Assembly: GCA_016841605.1 (NCBI GenBank)
Contig: JAENYV010000001.1
Coordinates: forward strand, 293,540 to 357,539
Source: Dethiobacter alkaliphilus
GTDB taxonomy: Bacteria; Bacillota; Dethiobacteria; DTU022; UBA8154
Direction: 5' to 3'
DNA: 64,000 nt
Positions 19,701 through 27,780 of the stretch are shown piece after piece. The notes under the pieces were generated by a model that was not told the origin of the DNA, made no database searches, and was given only the letters and a program-made list of their open reading frames with translations. How positions within the stretch are numbered: position 1 is the first letter of the stretch; the number at the start of each line of letters is the position of its first letter. A program made the translations under genes and the position numbers.

Positions 19701-22700
19701 CCCTGGGAAGCAGTGTGACGACCATCGGGAGTTGGGCTTTCCGCTACTGTTCGGGACTGACCAAAGTCACAATCCCGGACAGCGTGACCAGCGTCGACGT
19801 TAATGCTTTCCGCGACTGTACGGGGCTTACTGAGGTCACGGTGGGCAGCGGTGTGACCAGTTTCTTGAATTCTGCTTTCCGGGATTGCAGCAACCTGGAG
19901 GCGGCTTACTTTAAGGGCGTCAAGCCGCTGGATTTCATTACGGATTCTTTCGCCAACGCTAGATCCGGCTTTACGCTGTATTACCTTTCAGCCAATGCCG
20001 GCAGCAGCGAGGAGACAAACAGCTGGGCTTATTTTGCCGCCAATACGCCACCCTTTGCAGTGAGCGCGGCCTCCCTGTTATGTACGGTGGACTTTGATCC
20101 GGATTACAGCGGCGGCGTCGTTAAGACCAAGACGATCGTTTCCCTGGAAAGCAGCAGTGCGCTGCTCACCCCCCCTTCCTCCGCCCCCGGCCGGGAAGGA
20201 TATACCTTCAACGGCTGGTATAAAGATGCGGCCTGTACGGACGACTGGAATTTTGCCACGGACACCATAAGCGGTAATCTGACGCTTTATGCCGGTTGGA
20301 CTGACGGCATGGTGGCGGGAAGCCTGAGTATCACTTCGGTGACGCCGGGCGACGTTAAGAATGGCTCGACAAAAATCACGCTCGGCAGCACTGCCGGGGA
20401 GGGAAACTCCTTTGTTTACAAGATTAGCGACAGTGCGGTCAGTGGGTTGGAGCCCAACAGCACAGTCTCGGATGGCACGGCTTTCATCAGCGGTGTTACG
20501 GAAATTCCGGTATTAGCCGGCCAATATGTAACCATCTATGAAAAAACCGCTTCGCTGCACTATGTGGTAAACTATGTCAGCCGGCAGATCGATGCCGCCG
20601 AGATCAAACCGGGCGTTAACACCGCGGACTTTAACTTTGACCTCTCCGGCACAACGGCGACTGTTATCAAATACACCGGTTCCGGCGGAGCCGCCGTGGT
20701 CATACCCGCTACGATCAACTTCGGCGGGACGACCTATACCGTAACCGCGCTGGCCGACGCCGAGGCAAGAGAAACCGGTGTATTCTACGACAGCAGGTCC
20801 GCGATCACTTCCGTCACCATCCCGGACAGTGTGACCTCCCTGGGAGCATACTCTTTCTACTACTGTCAAAATATGACCGCACTAACGATTCCCAACAGCG
20901 TCACCCGCATAGGTGATAATGCCTTCTATGGTACAGGACTTACGGCGCTAACGATTCCCGAAAGTGTGACAAGCATCGGGGAAATGGCCTTCGCCTTCAG
21001 CCGAGGGATTTCAGAGTTAACGATCCCTCACAGCATAACAAGCATCGGGTACGGTCTCTTCTGGGGCTGCAACGGATTGAGAACGGTAACAATTCCGGAC
21101 AGCGTAACGAGCATCGGAGAAAAAGCCTTCTTCAATGCAGGGCTGACTGCGGTAACGATTCCGGACAGCGTAACGAGCATCGGAAAAGAAGCCTTTTATG
21201 ACTGCCGTTCGCTTACTGCGGTAACCATTTCGGACAGTGTGACAAGCATTGGGGACAGCGCCTTTGGCAGATGCCTTGTGCTTCCTTCAATAACGATTCC
21301 CGACAGTGTGACAAGTCTCGGGGTTAACGCTTTTGATAAAAACCGTGAACTTATTACGGTAACGCTACCCAACAGTATCACAAGCCTTGGAAGCAGGACC
21401 TTCAGCGACTGCAGCAAGCTTGCCTCGGTGACGATTCCGGACAGCGTGACAAGCATTGGAGATAACGCCTTTTACAATTGCTCCAGCCTTACGGCGCTGA
21501 CGATTCCCGCTAATGTAACAAATATTGAGGGCGCCGCTTTCTCCGGCAGTTCCAAACTGGCGGAGATCTACTTCAAAAGCGCTAAGCCGCCGATGATATC
21601 TGCGAATGCTTTCACTGGCACGCCGGCTAATCTTGTCCTCTATTATCTTTCCCAAAATGCCGGAGATCCCGCTGATACGAGCAGTTGGACCTATTATGCC
21701 GCTCATTCGACCTATACGGTCAAATCGTATTGCCTGCTGACGCTCGATCCTAATTACAGCGGCGGAATTGCCGAGTCCATCCCTGCATCCCCGGACAGCA
21801 GCGGACTGATCGGCTATCCGGTCCTAGTGCCTGCCCGGGAAGGTTATGCCTTCAACGGCTGGTATAAAGACGCAGCCTGTACGGACGATTGGGATTTCGG
21901 AAGCGACACGGTAAGCGGCGGCGAACTTACGCTGTATGCCGGCTGGATTGCGGGCACAGCGCCGGGGAACCTGACCGTGGTTTCAGCGGAAAGTACCGAC
22001 GTAAATTGGCAAACGGTCATTACACTCGGCAGTTCGGCAGGAACGGGGAATTCCTTTGTTTACAAGATCAGCGATACTCCGGCCTACGGGTTGACAACTG
22101 CCGGCACGGTCACGGACGGCACGGCCTTCACCAGCGGCGGCGTTGTGGATGCAGTGATGCCCGGCCAGTACGTGACGATCTATGAAATCAATGCGGAAAA
22201 TAAGGTAGTAAACTATGTTTGCCGGCAAATGGCAGACGGTGAGATTAAAGCGGGTATCGACACCGCAGACATGAGCTTCGGCGTTTCCGGCTCAACGGCA
22301 ACCGTTACCGGCTATACCGGCTCCGGCGGAGAATTTGCCATACCAGGCACAGTCTCCTACGGCGGGAGGACCTATACTGTGACGGAGATTGCCGACGGCA
22401 CATCCGCTGTCCCAACATTCGGAAGCGGCAGCACAACGATTACTTCCGTCACCATTCCGGACAGTGTGACGACGATTGGGGCCTATGCCTTCTACGGCTG
22501 CACGGCGTTGACCTCGGTTACACTGGGAAGCGGCGTAACCGGCATAGGGAACTATGCTTTCCGGGACTGCACGGGACTGACCGCTGTAGCGATTCCGGAC
22601 AGTGTAACAACCATCGGCAGTCATGCTTTCCGCGGCTGTACGGGACTGACCGCGGTAACCATTTCGGCCAATGTGACGACCATTAGCTCATCATCCTTCC

Positions 22701-23419
22701 GCGACTGCAGCCTATTGACTGCAGCCTATTTCCTGGCAGGTACGCCGCCAAGTATGAGCTCTACAGTCTTCAGAGACACGGCTTCCGAGTTTAAAGTCTA
22801 TTACCATATCAGCCAGGCCGACGGTTGGTCGGAATTCACGACTTATACAAAAGCCGCCTTCTGCCGGCTGACCCTTGACCTCAATTACACAGGCTCAACG
22901 CCTGAAAGCAGTTTCGTGACGGTTGACGGCGAAGGACATATCGCTGTCCCGGCCGATCCCAGCCGCGAAAACTATACTTTCGGCGGCTGGTATAAAGAAG
23001 CGGACTGCAGCAATACCTTTGACTTTGGCGGCGAGACGGTCAGCAGCGACGTTACGGTGTATGCCAAGTGGACGGCCGACCACCCCGTCTATGCCGTAAC
23101 CCCGGTTCAAGATCCGGCATATACCATCGGGGCCACGCCTGACGACATCAAGACCATGACTGTTAACGAAAACATGGGCGGGTTCAGGTACTTCACTACC
23201 GGCATCAGCCCGGTCACGGCTCACGACGGCATGGAAACCGCTCTCTTCGTCCATTTGCGGGACGGACTTATGCTGGACACCAATGCCGCCAAGGCTGATT
23301 TTGATCAGGTGGACACGGCGGCAGCCGGCTTCAATGTCCTGGCCGGCGATGTAGTCAAAGTTTATATCGTCGATGATCTGACCAACGCTTCGGACTTTAA
23401 CCCGACGATTTTCCAGTAA
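10781..23419 (+). CDS. Giant secreted repeat protein (4212 residues): GLUG, HID, BspA-type LRR, InlB B-repeats
   Basis: The signal peptide ends near TVLAEGG (about 30). Order with rough residues: three divergent InlB-like repeats (33-302), GLUG region starting NVWDGSLDTSWY (304-735), HID (735-815), InlB B-repeat with TFSGWWTDENY (822-895), HID (898-990), then eight BspA-type LRR_5 blocks (starting about 990, 1296, 1536, 2003, 2400, 2873, 3293, 3840) built on SVTIPDSVTSIGDNAF-like units. Most blocks close with an InlB B-repeat (FNGWYKDAACTDDWDF). Five blocks are preceded by an unrecognised 100-residue unit with GQYVTIYEI. The last 110 residues are the FVH domain ending FNPTIFQ. ATG 10781 follows AGGAGGG. 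Expected to be a long extracellular adhesion or capture fibre. Nothing suggests an enzyme. Confidence 0.92.
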   Translation: MKRRKYSRLLASLMVFAMLATFFPGTVLAEGGETGVYSVSVDSSITGGTIETTPTSGTKGDGVTVTVTPDEGKQLIEGSLKYTADGGSSYTDITATEGVYSFAIPEADVIVTAGFEDVPAAGESTSYVVDFSVTGEYGTVAAAVYSVAISSGDAVAAGRTVIFTASPDEGYQVKEWTVNDQPIADNQTNTLSIENLAADQTVTVEFEAVSGGEPEPATYTVAVDSAITGGTVVVDPESAAEGDTVTVTVTPDEGKQLIEGSLKYTTDGGSSYTAISETGGVYSFVLPAADVTVAAAFEDLPPGSNVWDGSLDTSWYTANPELPVYTISTPAQLAGLAYLVNASEAEWLALGLSLDNPDYGMYIRFAGKTITLANDIWLNATASAAKGDTGQRQWIPIGGGGIFQGPEDYTFGGIFDGAGHTVYNVYIDKGGTTTWIANCGFIGQLSAEATIKNLTVTGFVDADRSVGGIVGKNWGTVENCVNYATVKGYQSKGVGGITGANWYANPTTSPAPVIRGCVNYGAVETAFGTGLCGGIAGDNEGLIENCANYGAISAANAGSASIGGIAGNLKIIGGDSIATVRNCFNAGAIIQGQWTAGIAAQVENGVADILNCYNIGSVNGGLCGGILGNHNGGYVAISNCYNTGAITGASGGAIAGKLNANGSTDNLYYLHGSAALPFAIAPATAAAMARTEAEMKADALVARLNGLNGHIFVPDMDDNNNGYPILAWQTAHSIPPVLAADTTNNQIGEPVEITFTDDGNWSGVVSGITVNGAMVSGYTLASGTVTIPAGAFAEAGDYIVAVTAPGYTNAIILQAMQQTGTTYGTVTFMSDGAVYTTVDTPLGSATEAPADPVKDGYTFSGWWTDENYSSAIVFPYTVTENVTVYAKWTEIPAGPLPAPVLKADNTDNNTGQPVTITFTDDAAWRSAITGVTINSLYYFGHLTADQYTVSPGKISIAAEIAAEAFTQAGEYIIIVRATDYKNAMVNQKINEGFAFTYSIDTGQAVITGYTGSGGEIAVPGSIVQGGTAYPTIAIGMSAFLNCTALTSVELPDSMTSIGDNAFNGCTGLTAVTLPTNLSSIGNQAFRGCSNLDTAYFLGDLPTLGADVFQDTPSDFVLCYHAGKAASWSGFTDYTAKSFCTLTLDLQDGSAPVGSYTTVDSSEGHIAAPADPVCPGLTFGGWYKEAACVNAFDFGSETVTGDITLYAKWIGGTQTYTVTTDSAITGGTVAVDPAVGSAGDIITVTVTPAEGKQLVAGSLQYTADGGMNYAAIPSSEDAYRFSLPAANVVVTAQFENASIDFTYTISTGQAVITGYTGSSAEIVVPGSIVQGETAYPTAIGNNAFNNRTELTSVMLSDGLTSIGDSAFLGCTGLTTITLPDSLTSIGTSSFQCCTGLTSVTLPASVNSIGDRAFRGCLNLGAAYFLGDLPATFSGNVFQGAKSGFVLYYHVDKAASWSGYANYPNQAFCVLTLDLQNGSTPESSYAVLTDGRPAAPADPTRDNYTFGGWYKEAACVNSFDFGSETVTGDVAVYAKWNASIDFTYTISTGQAVITGYTGSSAEIAVPGSIVQGGTAYPTAIGENAFKNRTELTSVTLSDGLTSIGNSAFNGCTGLTTIMLPDSLTSIDTIAFSGCTGLTSVTLPDGLTSIGNSTFSGCTGLTTITLPASVSSIGMMAFRKCSNLGAAYFLGDLPATFSLKVFKDTKSGFVLYYHVNKAASWSSFTSYTTGVFCILTLDLQDGNAPESSFAVIDSNGYIDAPTDPARGGYTFGGWYKEAACVNVFDFESETVTGDVTVYAKWIGEAETYSVTVDSSITGGSVTVDPASAAAGGTITVTVTPDESKQLVAGSLNYNDGTADIEITATEDMYSFTMPAADVVVTAGFEDIPAAGEAGSLKIAFVMPGYTSGTVAITLDHPAGAGYSFVYAFSYGPVSGLTIEDTIQDGSSFTDGAEIEASAGQYITIYEINSTYHILNYVSRQITESDLGITAGDYVFVITDADAHTVAIVRYNGAGGAVTIPATVNIGGTDYTVTAIADGMDMSHGAFNGAKTTLTSVTLPDSLTAIGAYAFSSCSALTAATLGSGLKTMGAHAFERCDNAAFTSVIIPDGVTRIDGYTFLSCSALKTVTLGSSVTSVGDFAFGNCTSLAAVYFKSSKPPAFGTKYFNNTASNFALYYHAANAGGSADPTSWAYFADHMATYTVNAFCVLTLNSNYSGGAATSGKAAVSSGGLLAYPAAIPSREGYVFNGWYKNAACTDDWDFGSDPADGDLTLYAGWTQGAAPGSLTITSVQATGTIGGRTLITLASSAGTGNSFVYKVSNMPVSGLTTAGTVTDGAAFTSGSTVIAVAAGQYVTIYEITAEQTIVNYVCRQIAAGEITAGVNIGDFNYILKNTSSGHTAAVKSYTGSGGAVVIPGTVEYNGTTYNVTALAGSTFYTNGVFSGNTAITSVTLPDSLQTIGDYAFYGCTGLTSANLGSGLTTIGWEAFNRCSQLAAITLPNGVTSIGDYAFADCRGLTAVKLPDGLTQIGPSIFNSCSNLASVTIGSGVTSIGERAFIGCSKLTSITLPDGVTGIGASAFQNCAMLTSVTVPDSVTSIGDWAFQGCAKMKRAVIGSGAASIGKEVFNYSSVLEAVFFQSAKPPFFDLRPFNETASNLVLYYNYRNPGDPGDPTSWVYFGANAGYTVKTCSMLTLDPNYSGSTPASYPVPSGELLGYPENVPNRSDYTFNGWYKDTACTDDWDFAAETVSGDLTLYAGWAQGAAPGNLSVISAVPSPLINGSTIITLGSLAGDGNSLVYKVGDVPVSGLTTDSTVTDGAAFSSGSTVISVIPGQYVTIYEITDPEQKVVNYVSRQVAASEIKAGANTADLNIEFSGTTATVTGYTGSGGAVVIPDTITWGGTDYTVTAIADRVYVNGYYIGAFANGKTTITSVTIPDSVTTIGSDAFKDCTVLKGVTTGNGVTSIGGSAFQGCTSLAELTLGSSVTTIGSWAFRYCSGLTKVTIPDSVTSVDVNAFRDCTGLTEVTVGSGVTSFLNSAFRDCSNLEAAYFKGVKPLDFITDSFANARSGFTLYYLSANAGSSEETNSWAYFAANTPPFAVSAASLLCTVDFDPDYSGGVVKTKTIVSLESSSALLTPPSSAPGREGYTFNGWYKDAACTDDWNFATDTISGNLTLYAGWTDGMVAGSLSITSVTPGDVKNGSTKITLGSTAGEGNSFVYKISDSAVSGLEPNSTVSDGTAFISGVTEIPVLAGQYVTIYEKTASLHYVVNYVSRQIDAAEIKPGVNTADFNFDLSGTTATVIKYTGSGGAAVVIPATINFGGTTYTVTALADAEARETGVFYDSRSAITSVTIPDSVTSLGAYSFYYCQNMTALTIPNSVTRIGDNAFYGTGLTALTIPESVTSIGEMAFAFSRGISELTIPHSITSIGYGLFWGCNGLRTVTIPDSVTSIGEKAFFNAGLTAVTIPDSVTSIGKEAFYDCRSLTAVTISDSVTSIGDSAFGRCLVLPSITIPDSVTSLGVNAFDKNRELITVTLPNSITSLGSRTFSDCSKLASVTIPDSVTSIGDNAFYNCSSLTALTIPANVTNIEGAAFSGSSKLAEIYFKSAKPPMISANAFTGTPANLVLYYLSQNAGDPADTSSWTYYAAHSTYTVKSYCLLTLDPNYSGGIAESIPASPDSSGLIGYPVLVPAREGYAFNGWYKDAACTDDWDFGSDTVSGGELTLYAGWIAGTAPGNLTVVSAESTDVNWQTVITLGSSAGTGNSFVYKISDTPAYGLTTAGTVTDGTAFTSGGVVDAVMPGQYVTIYEINAENKVVNYVCRQMADGEIKAGIDTADMSFGVSGSTATVTGYTGSGGEFAIPGTVSYGGRTYTVTEIADGTSAVPTFGSGSTTITSVTIPDSVTTIGAYAFYGCTALTSVTLGSGVTGIGNYAFRDCTGLTAVAIPDSVTTIGSHAFRGCTGLTAVTISANVTTISSSSFRDCSLLTAAYFLAGTPPSMSSTVFRDTASEFKVYYHISQADGWSEFTTYTKAAFCRLTLDLNYTGSTPESSFVTVDGEGHIAVPADPSRENYTFGGWYKEADCSNTFDFGGETVSSDVTVYAKWTADHPVYAVTPVQDPAYTIGATPDDIKTMTVNENMGGFRYFTTGISPVTAHDGMETALFVHLRDGLMLDTNAAKADFDQVDTAAAGFNVLAGDVVKVYIVDDLTNASDFNPTIFQ
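14663..15382. repeat. 720-base internal duplication in the giant gene
   Basis: The stretch beginning GAATGCTTCCATTGACTTCA at 14663 recurs at 15383 with a 720-base offset. About 80 bases at the start are identical, with patchy similarity further on. It encodes a 240-residue LRR plus B-repeat module, so the protein has grown by module duplication in frame. Confidence 0.8.
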
Positions 23420-23450
23420 AAGCATAGTCGATATCCAAAACCCTAACCGA

Positions 23451-23480
23451 TATAAGTGGAGGGGATCCCCTCCACTTATA
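23451..23480. terminator. Perfect 30-base palindrome between two surface-protein genes
   Basis: TATAAGTGGAGGGGA is followed at once by its exact reverse complement, so all 30 bases are self-complementary with GGATCC at the centre. It sits 32 bases after the stop of the giant gene. There is no T-run. It may end or stabilise transcripts, and could also be a protein-binding site. Confidence 0.55.
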
Positions 23481-23523
23481 ATCCAATAATCCAATCGGCG
23501 ATTCCCGATAGGAGGGATAGAAA

Positions 23524-26500
23524 ATGCCAACCAAAAGGAACTTCTCTCAAGGTAGGAAAATTCTTGCCATTCTTCTCACTTTGTTTCTGGCGACAGGCCT
23601 GCTTTGTCTGAACAGCCCCGCCGTTCAGGCCAAAGGCAGTCTGAGTCCGGGCGACTGCGTCAAAAATGTGCTCGTTTATGCCCAAAACAGCGCGGGAGAC
23701 GAAATCTTAATATCCCGGCTCAAAGTCAGCGATATGCTGGACTACCTGAACGATCACTTTGAAACCTACGGCCAGGTACATAATTACTCCATATTGGACA
23801 ATTATGTTACCGCCGTCCACCAGGAAGCCCAGGGCTTCACAGTCAATGAGTTTTTGGAATATGCCAAGTCAAAATCGACCCTGCCCAATATCAATGATCT
23901 GGGACTGACGTTTCAGGGGGACGATTCCGTAGCCTTCTGGGAAATCGACGGCGGCGCTTTTGACGCGGCGGATACCTATACCTACAACAGCCTCTATAAT
24001 ATTACAAGGTATAATTTCCCCGCCCTGTATGCCAACTGGAACTACAACGAACCGGGTTACACCAATACAAGCGCCATCTGGGCCAGCCGGCAGGAAGAGC
24101 AGGTCCTGCTCTCCATTACGGCCTATTCCCAGCGCTATATGATCTCGCCCTTATACGGCACCGGCAATTACAACATGGAAAACTATTTTGACGGCCAGGG
24201 ACTGCTGGACACGGCCAAAACCGTGCGCCTGATGCTGCCGATGACGCAAAGTGAGTTTGATAACCGGACGCCGACAGCCATGAACAGCCGCTACGGCAAC
24301 TGCTATATCCTGTTTGACCCGGTCAATAATCCCGACTTCAGTCTGGGCGAGGTGGCCAAACCCACCTACGGCGTGATCGACGGAGATGTGGATGAAACCG
24401 ACGTATATGAGGCCGGCTACTGGTACTTTACTTTTTCTTGCGACACGGAAGGTGCACATATTTATTATAACGACAATTCTCAAAGCAGCTACATGCCGAC
24501 GGCGCTTTACACGGGAGAGCCTGTTAAAATGGCCAAGAACGGCATCAGTCCCGTATCGTTTAAAATCCGGGCGGTCAAGGAAGGCTGCAGCGACGCGGGC
24601 GTACAAATTGTCAGCAGCGACATGCCGGAAGAAGATACGGAAGAGATCCCGGACGGCGCCGATATCTGGGACGGCACGACTGTGGATACTTCCTGGTATG
24701 TGGGACACGAAAACGATGACACTTACACCATATCCACCGGCGCAGCCCTGGCCGGGCTGGCTGACTTGGTCAATGCCGGGGAGATAGTAACGGATGGCGA
24801 AGGCACAGTGGTAGCCTTAAACCAGGACAATGACTTTGCGGGTAAAACAATCAATCTTGGCAACAACATCCATTTAAACGGCAAGGCCTGGACGCCGATC
24901 GGCCTCTATGCGGGCGTCCGCAATCCCAAGTCCGGGACTATGGAGTGCGGCTGGAGCTACTCATTCAACGGAGCATTCAACGGCCATGGCTATATGGTCA
25001 GCGGCTTGGATTCCAACATGGGAGAAGCGGGTTATAACGGCTTGTTTGGGAAAGTGGAAAACGCAAGTTTCAGCAATCTAACGGTCAGCGGTTCGGTGAC
25101 TTCCAACATGTCCCCCGGTAGTGCCGGGATCGCCGGCTTCGCTCAAAATACCGCTTTTGTCAATTGTGTGAACAAAGCGAAGATAACGGATAGCAATAAC
25201 GGTCATCAAGCCGGCGGTATCGTCGGCGGTATTAACGGCGGCTCAATAACAGGCTGCGTCAACTACGGTAAAATCAGCGGCGCTTCTACTGCTGTCGGCG
25301 GGATCGCCGGCAGTACGAATGTCACGATCAATAACTGTGTCAATTACGGGAAAGTAACCGGAACAACGAGTAGCATTGGTGGTATAGCCGGCGCCGGAGG
25401 CACCGGCGGCAGTGCTTCAGTCATTGCCGATTGTAAAAACTACGGCGAGATAACCGGCACAAACGATGTCGGCGGCATCCTCGGAAACATCGGCTACCGG
25501 TACAGCATTGAGAACTGTATGAATGCCGGTCGAGTCAATGCTATTAATGATTCGGTCGGGGGCATATTGGGCTACAGCGGATACGGCAGCAATGTCGCAA
25601 TCAGTAACTCTCTGAACCTTGGAGCGGTCAGCAGCTTTGGTGAAAACAGCAGTCACCGGGGTACCGGCGGAATCGCCGGATTTTTCAGCGGTGAGATGAC
25701 CGCCTGCGTTAATTACGCCGCCGTACAGGCGGAAAACTATGCCGGGGGCCTGGCAGGACTGGCATCTTACGGGCTCGAGATGAAGATAACAAGTTCCTAC
25801 AACAGAGGGGATGTGACGATCACCGGCAGTCCCGGGACTGCCTACTCCTACTGCGGCAGCCTGGCGGGATTTGCCGGGAGTACAACTCCTAATAGCTTCA
25901 ATAATAATAAGGTTATGATCAGCCGCTGCTACGATGTAAGTGGAGGCGCGGTGTTCGGCGGCCTTTCCCCCTATACCACCTTCAACATCAGCAAAGTGTA
26001 CTATTTAACCGGTGGTATTGAGATCGGCAGCGATCCCGCCGCTGACTGCGCGGGCGTCGATCCCAGAACAACAGCCCAAATGAAGGTCCCGTCTTTCGCC
26101 ACCTCCACCCTGGGCGGCTTCTTTGTCGATAGTGCCGGCGGCTACCCGGCCCTGTACTGGCAGGCTACTGCCGTCAGCTTTGATCTGACTCCGGCTGCTG
26201 CCGCAGCCACGGTCAAAGACAGCGCCAACAATATGATCGCGGCCAACCCGGACGCCGGCTATACCCTGAACCTGGGTGAAACCTATACTTATGAAGTAAC
26301 AGCCGCAGGCTACCTCAGCAAAACCGGCAGCTTCACCGTCAAAGGTCCACAAGATATAGCGATGGCCTTAAACAAAGACCAGATCGCAACGGAAGGACCC
26401 AACCAGGTCATCCTGTCCTGGAGCGGGGATCCGACGAATGGGCAGACCGTGGTCTGGAATGATGACAGCGGCGCCGGTCTTGAAGTTGTCCAATATGTGG

Positions 26501-27753
26501 CGGCAGACAGCTATATGGATGAGAGCTCCTTTAGCTCCGGCAGCTCCGGCCAGGTCAACGCCGCCTCCAAAAGCGTGGGCTATGGGGAAAACGCCAAAAC
26601 CTACTACGAAGCCGCCATGAGCGGTCTTGCCCCGGAAACAACTTATTACTACCGGGCGGGCAGCGAAGACAACTGGAGCGAAGTCAAAACCTTCACCACA
26701 GCGCCGGCTTCCGCCTCACCCTCCGGCCAAAGCTTTTCCTTCATGTACCTGGGTGACGTCCAGCACAATACCACCGCGGCCGCGGAATACCCGGTCTGGG
26801 GTTCGCTCCTTGCCGGCGCCTATGCCTCCAACCCCGATATCGCCTTCGGGCTTATGGGCGGCGACATGGTGCAAAGCGGCTCGGACATGAACGACTGGAA
26901 ATACTTCCTGTCTTATGGCAGTGATGTCTTCTCCAAGATTCCCATGATGCCGACCATCGGCAACCACGAAAGCAACTTTATCGGCGGCAAAGCCCAGTTT
27001 TATCTGGACATCCTGGCCCTACCGGTTAACGGCCCGGACGGATTTGAAGAAGAATTTTACTCCTTTGACTACGGTACGGTTCATATCACCGTCCTAAACA
27101 GCTGGGCCTTGTCCAGTGAACAGAACCTGGACGAAACCCGGAAAGCGGCCGTCGCCGACTGGATCACCACCGACCTGGCTTCAGCCCAGGATGCCAAATT
27201 CCGCATCGTCCTCCTGCACCACACCGCCTATGCCTTAGCCAACGATGCAGTCTGCGACGCCGTCCTGGCCGAGTGGGCGCCGCTCTTGGAAGCAGGCGGG
27301 GCGGACCTGGTATTGTGCGGCCACCAGCATGTCTATAGCCGGTCTTACCCCATGAGCAGCGGCCGGATCGACTATGAAAACGGCATTACTTACGTCATGG
27401 GCAATTCCGGCCTCAAATTCTACGACACAGCCGACACCACCCACCAGGAAAAAACCATTTATAACACCAGCACCTACCAGATATTCAACGTTAACGGCGA
27501 TACCCTGTCCCTCTCCACCTATGACAGCAGCGGCAGCCTCCTGGATTCCTGGTCGGCCTCCGCCCAAACCGGCCAATTGAGCGGCGACGTGGACGGCGAC
27601 AGCGATGTGGACCTGGATGACGTCGACATCGTCTACCAGGCGGTGCTCGACTGTGAAGATTTTAACAGCGTTATGGACATCAATGCCGATGGTATCATCG
27701 ATATGCGCGACGCCCAGCTGGTGCTGAAAATTTACCTCAGCGAGGCAGCATAA
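23524..27753 (+). CDS. Secreted GLUG / purple-acid-phosphatase protein with dockerin
   Basis: A 1409-residue protein. The signal peptide ends near AVQAKGS (about 38). Residues about 40-270 are a diverged relative of the DxMPAP domain (type II, shared with the 27781 and 32936 proteins). About 275-368 is a chitobiase-C-like Fn3-associated domain (IYYNDNSQSSYM). About 379-885 starts IWDGTTVDTSWYVG and holds GLUG repeats. About 952-1345 is a purple-acid-phosphatase unit: Fn3-like N-part (YYYRAGSEDNWSEV), then GDVQ, GGDMVQ, GNHE, LLHH and GHQH metal-ligand motifs, all present. About 1352-1409 is a dockerin (VDGDSDVDLDDV, INADGIIDMRDA). ATG 23524 follows AGGAGGG. Probable extracellular phosphoesterase held by a cohesin. 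Confidence 0.9.
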   Translation: MPTKRNFSQGRKILAILLTLFLATGLLCLNSPAVQAKGSLSPGDCVKNVLVYAQNSAGDEILISRLKVSDMLDYLNDHFETYGQVHNYSILDNYVTAVHQEAQGFTVNEFLEYAKSKSTLPNINDLGLTFQGDDSVAFWEIDGGAFDAADTYTYNSLYNITRYNFPALYANWNYNEPGYTNTSAIWASRQEEQVLLSITAYSQRYMISPLYGTGNYNMENYFDGQGLLDTAKTVRLMLPMTQSEFDNRTPTAMNSRYGNCYILFDPVNNPDFSLGEVAKPTYGVIDGDVDETDVYEAGYWYFTFSCDTEGAHIYYNDNSQSSYMPTALYTGEPVKMAKNGISPVSFKIRAVKEGCSDAGVQIVSSDMPEEDTEEIPDGADIWDGTTVDTSWYVGHENDDTYTISTGAALAGLADLVNAGEIVTDGEGTVVALNQDNDFAGKTINLGNNIHLNGKAWTPIGLYAGVRNPKSGTMECGWSYSFNGAFNGHGYMVSGLDSNMGEAGYNGLFGKVENASFSNLTVSGSVTSNMSPGSAGIAGFAQNTAFVNCVNKAKITDSNNGHQAGGIVGGINGGSITGCVNYGKISGASTAVGGIAGSTNVTINNCVNYGKVTGTTSSIGGIAGAGGTGGSASVIADCKNYGEITGTNDVGGILGNIGYRYSIENCMNAGRVNAINDSVGGILGYSGYGSNVAISNSLNLGAVSSFGENSSHRGTGGIAGFFSGEMTACVNYAAVQAENYAGGLAGLASYGLEMKITSSYNRGDVTITGSPGTAYSYCGSLAGFAGSTTPNSFNNNKVMISRCYDVSGGAVFGGLSPYTTFNISKVYYLTGGIEIGSDPAADCAGVDPRTTAQMKVPSFATSTLGGFFVDSAGGYPALYWQATAVSFDLTPAAAAATVKDSANNMIAANPDAGYTLNLGETYTYEVTAAGYLSKTGSFTVKGPQDIAMALNKDQIATEGPNQVILSWSGDPTNGQTVVWNDDSGAGLEVVQYVAADSYMDESSFSSGSSGQVNAASKSVGYGENAKTYYEAAMSGLAPETTYYYRAGSEDNWSEVKTFTTAPASASPSGQSFSFMYLGDVQHNTTAAAEYPVWGSLLAGAYASNPDIAFGLMGGDMVQSGSDMNDWKYFLSYGSDVFSKIPMMPTIGNHESNFIGGKAQFYLDILALPVNGPDGFEEEFYSFDYGTVHITVLNSWALSSEQNLDETRKAAVADWITTDLASAQDAKFRIVLLHHTAYALANDAVCDAVLAEWAPLLEAGGADLVLCGHQHVYSRSYPMSSGRIDYENGITYVMGNSGLKFYDTADTTHQEKTIYNTSTYQIFNVNGDTLSLSTYDSSGSLLDSWSASAQTGQLSGDVDGDSDVDLDDVDIVYQAVLDCEDFNSVMDINADGIIDMRDAQLVLKIYLSEAA

Positions 27754-27780
27754 AGACTAGAGAGGAAAGGATGATATCTT

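Noticed and set aside
13750-22860. Regularly repeated short sequences suggesting a CRISPR array
   Set aside because: The repeats are coding LRR units of 69-72 bases that vary in sequence and keep the reading frame. There are no spacers and no cas genes.
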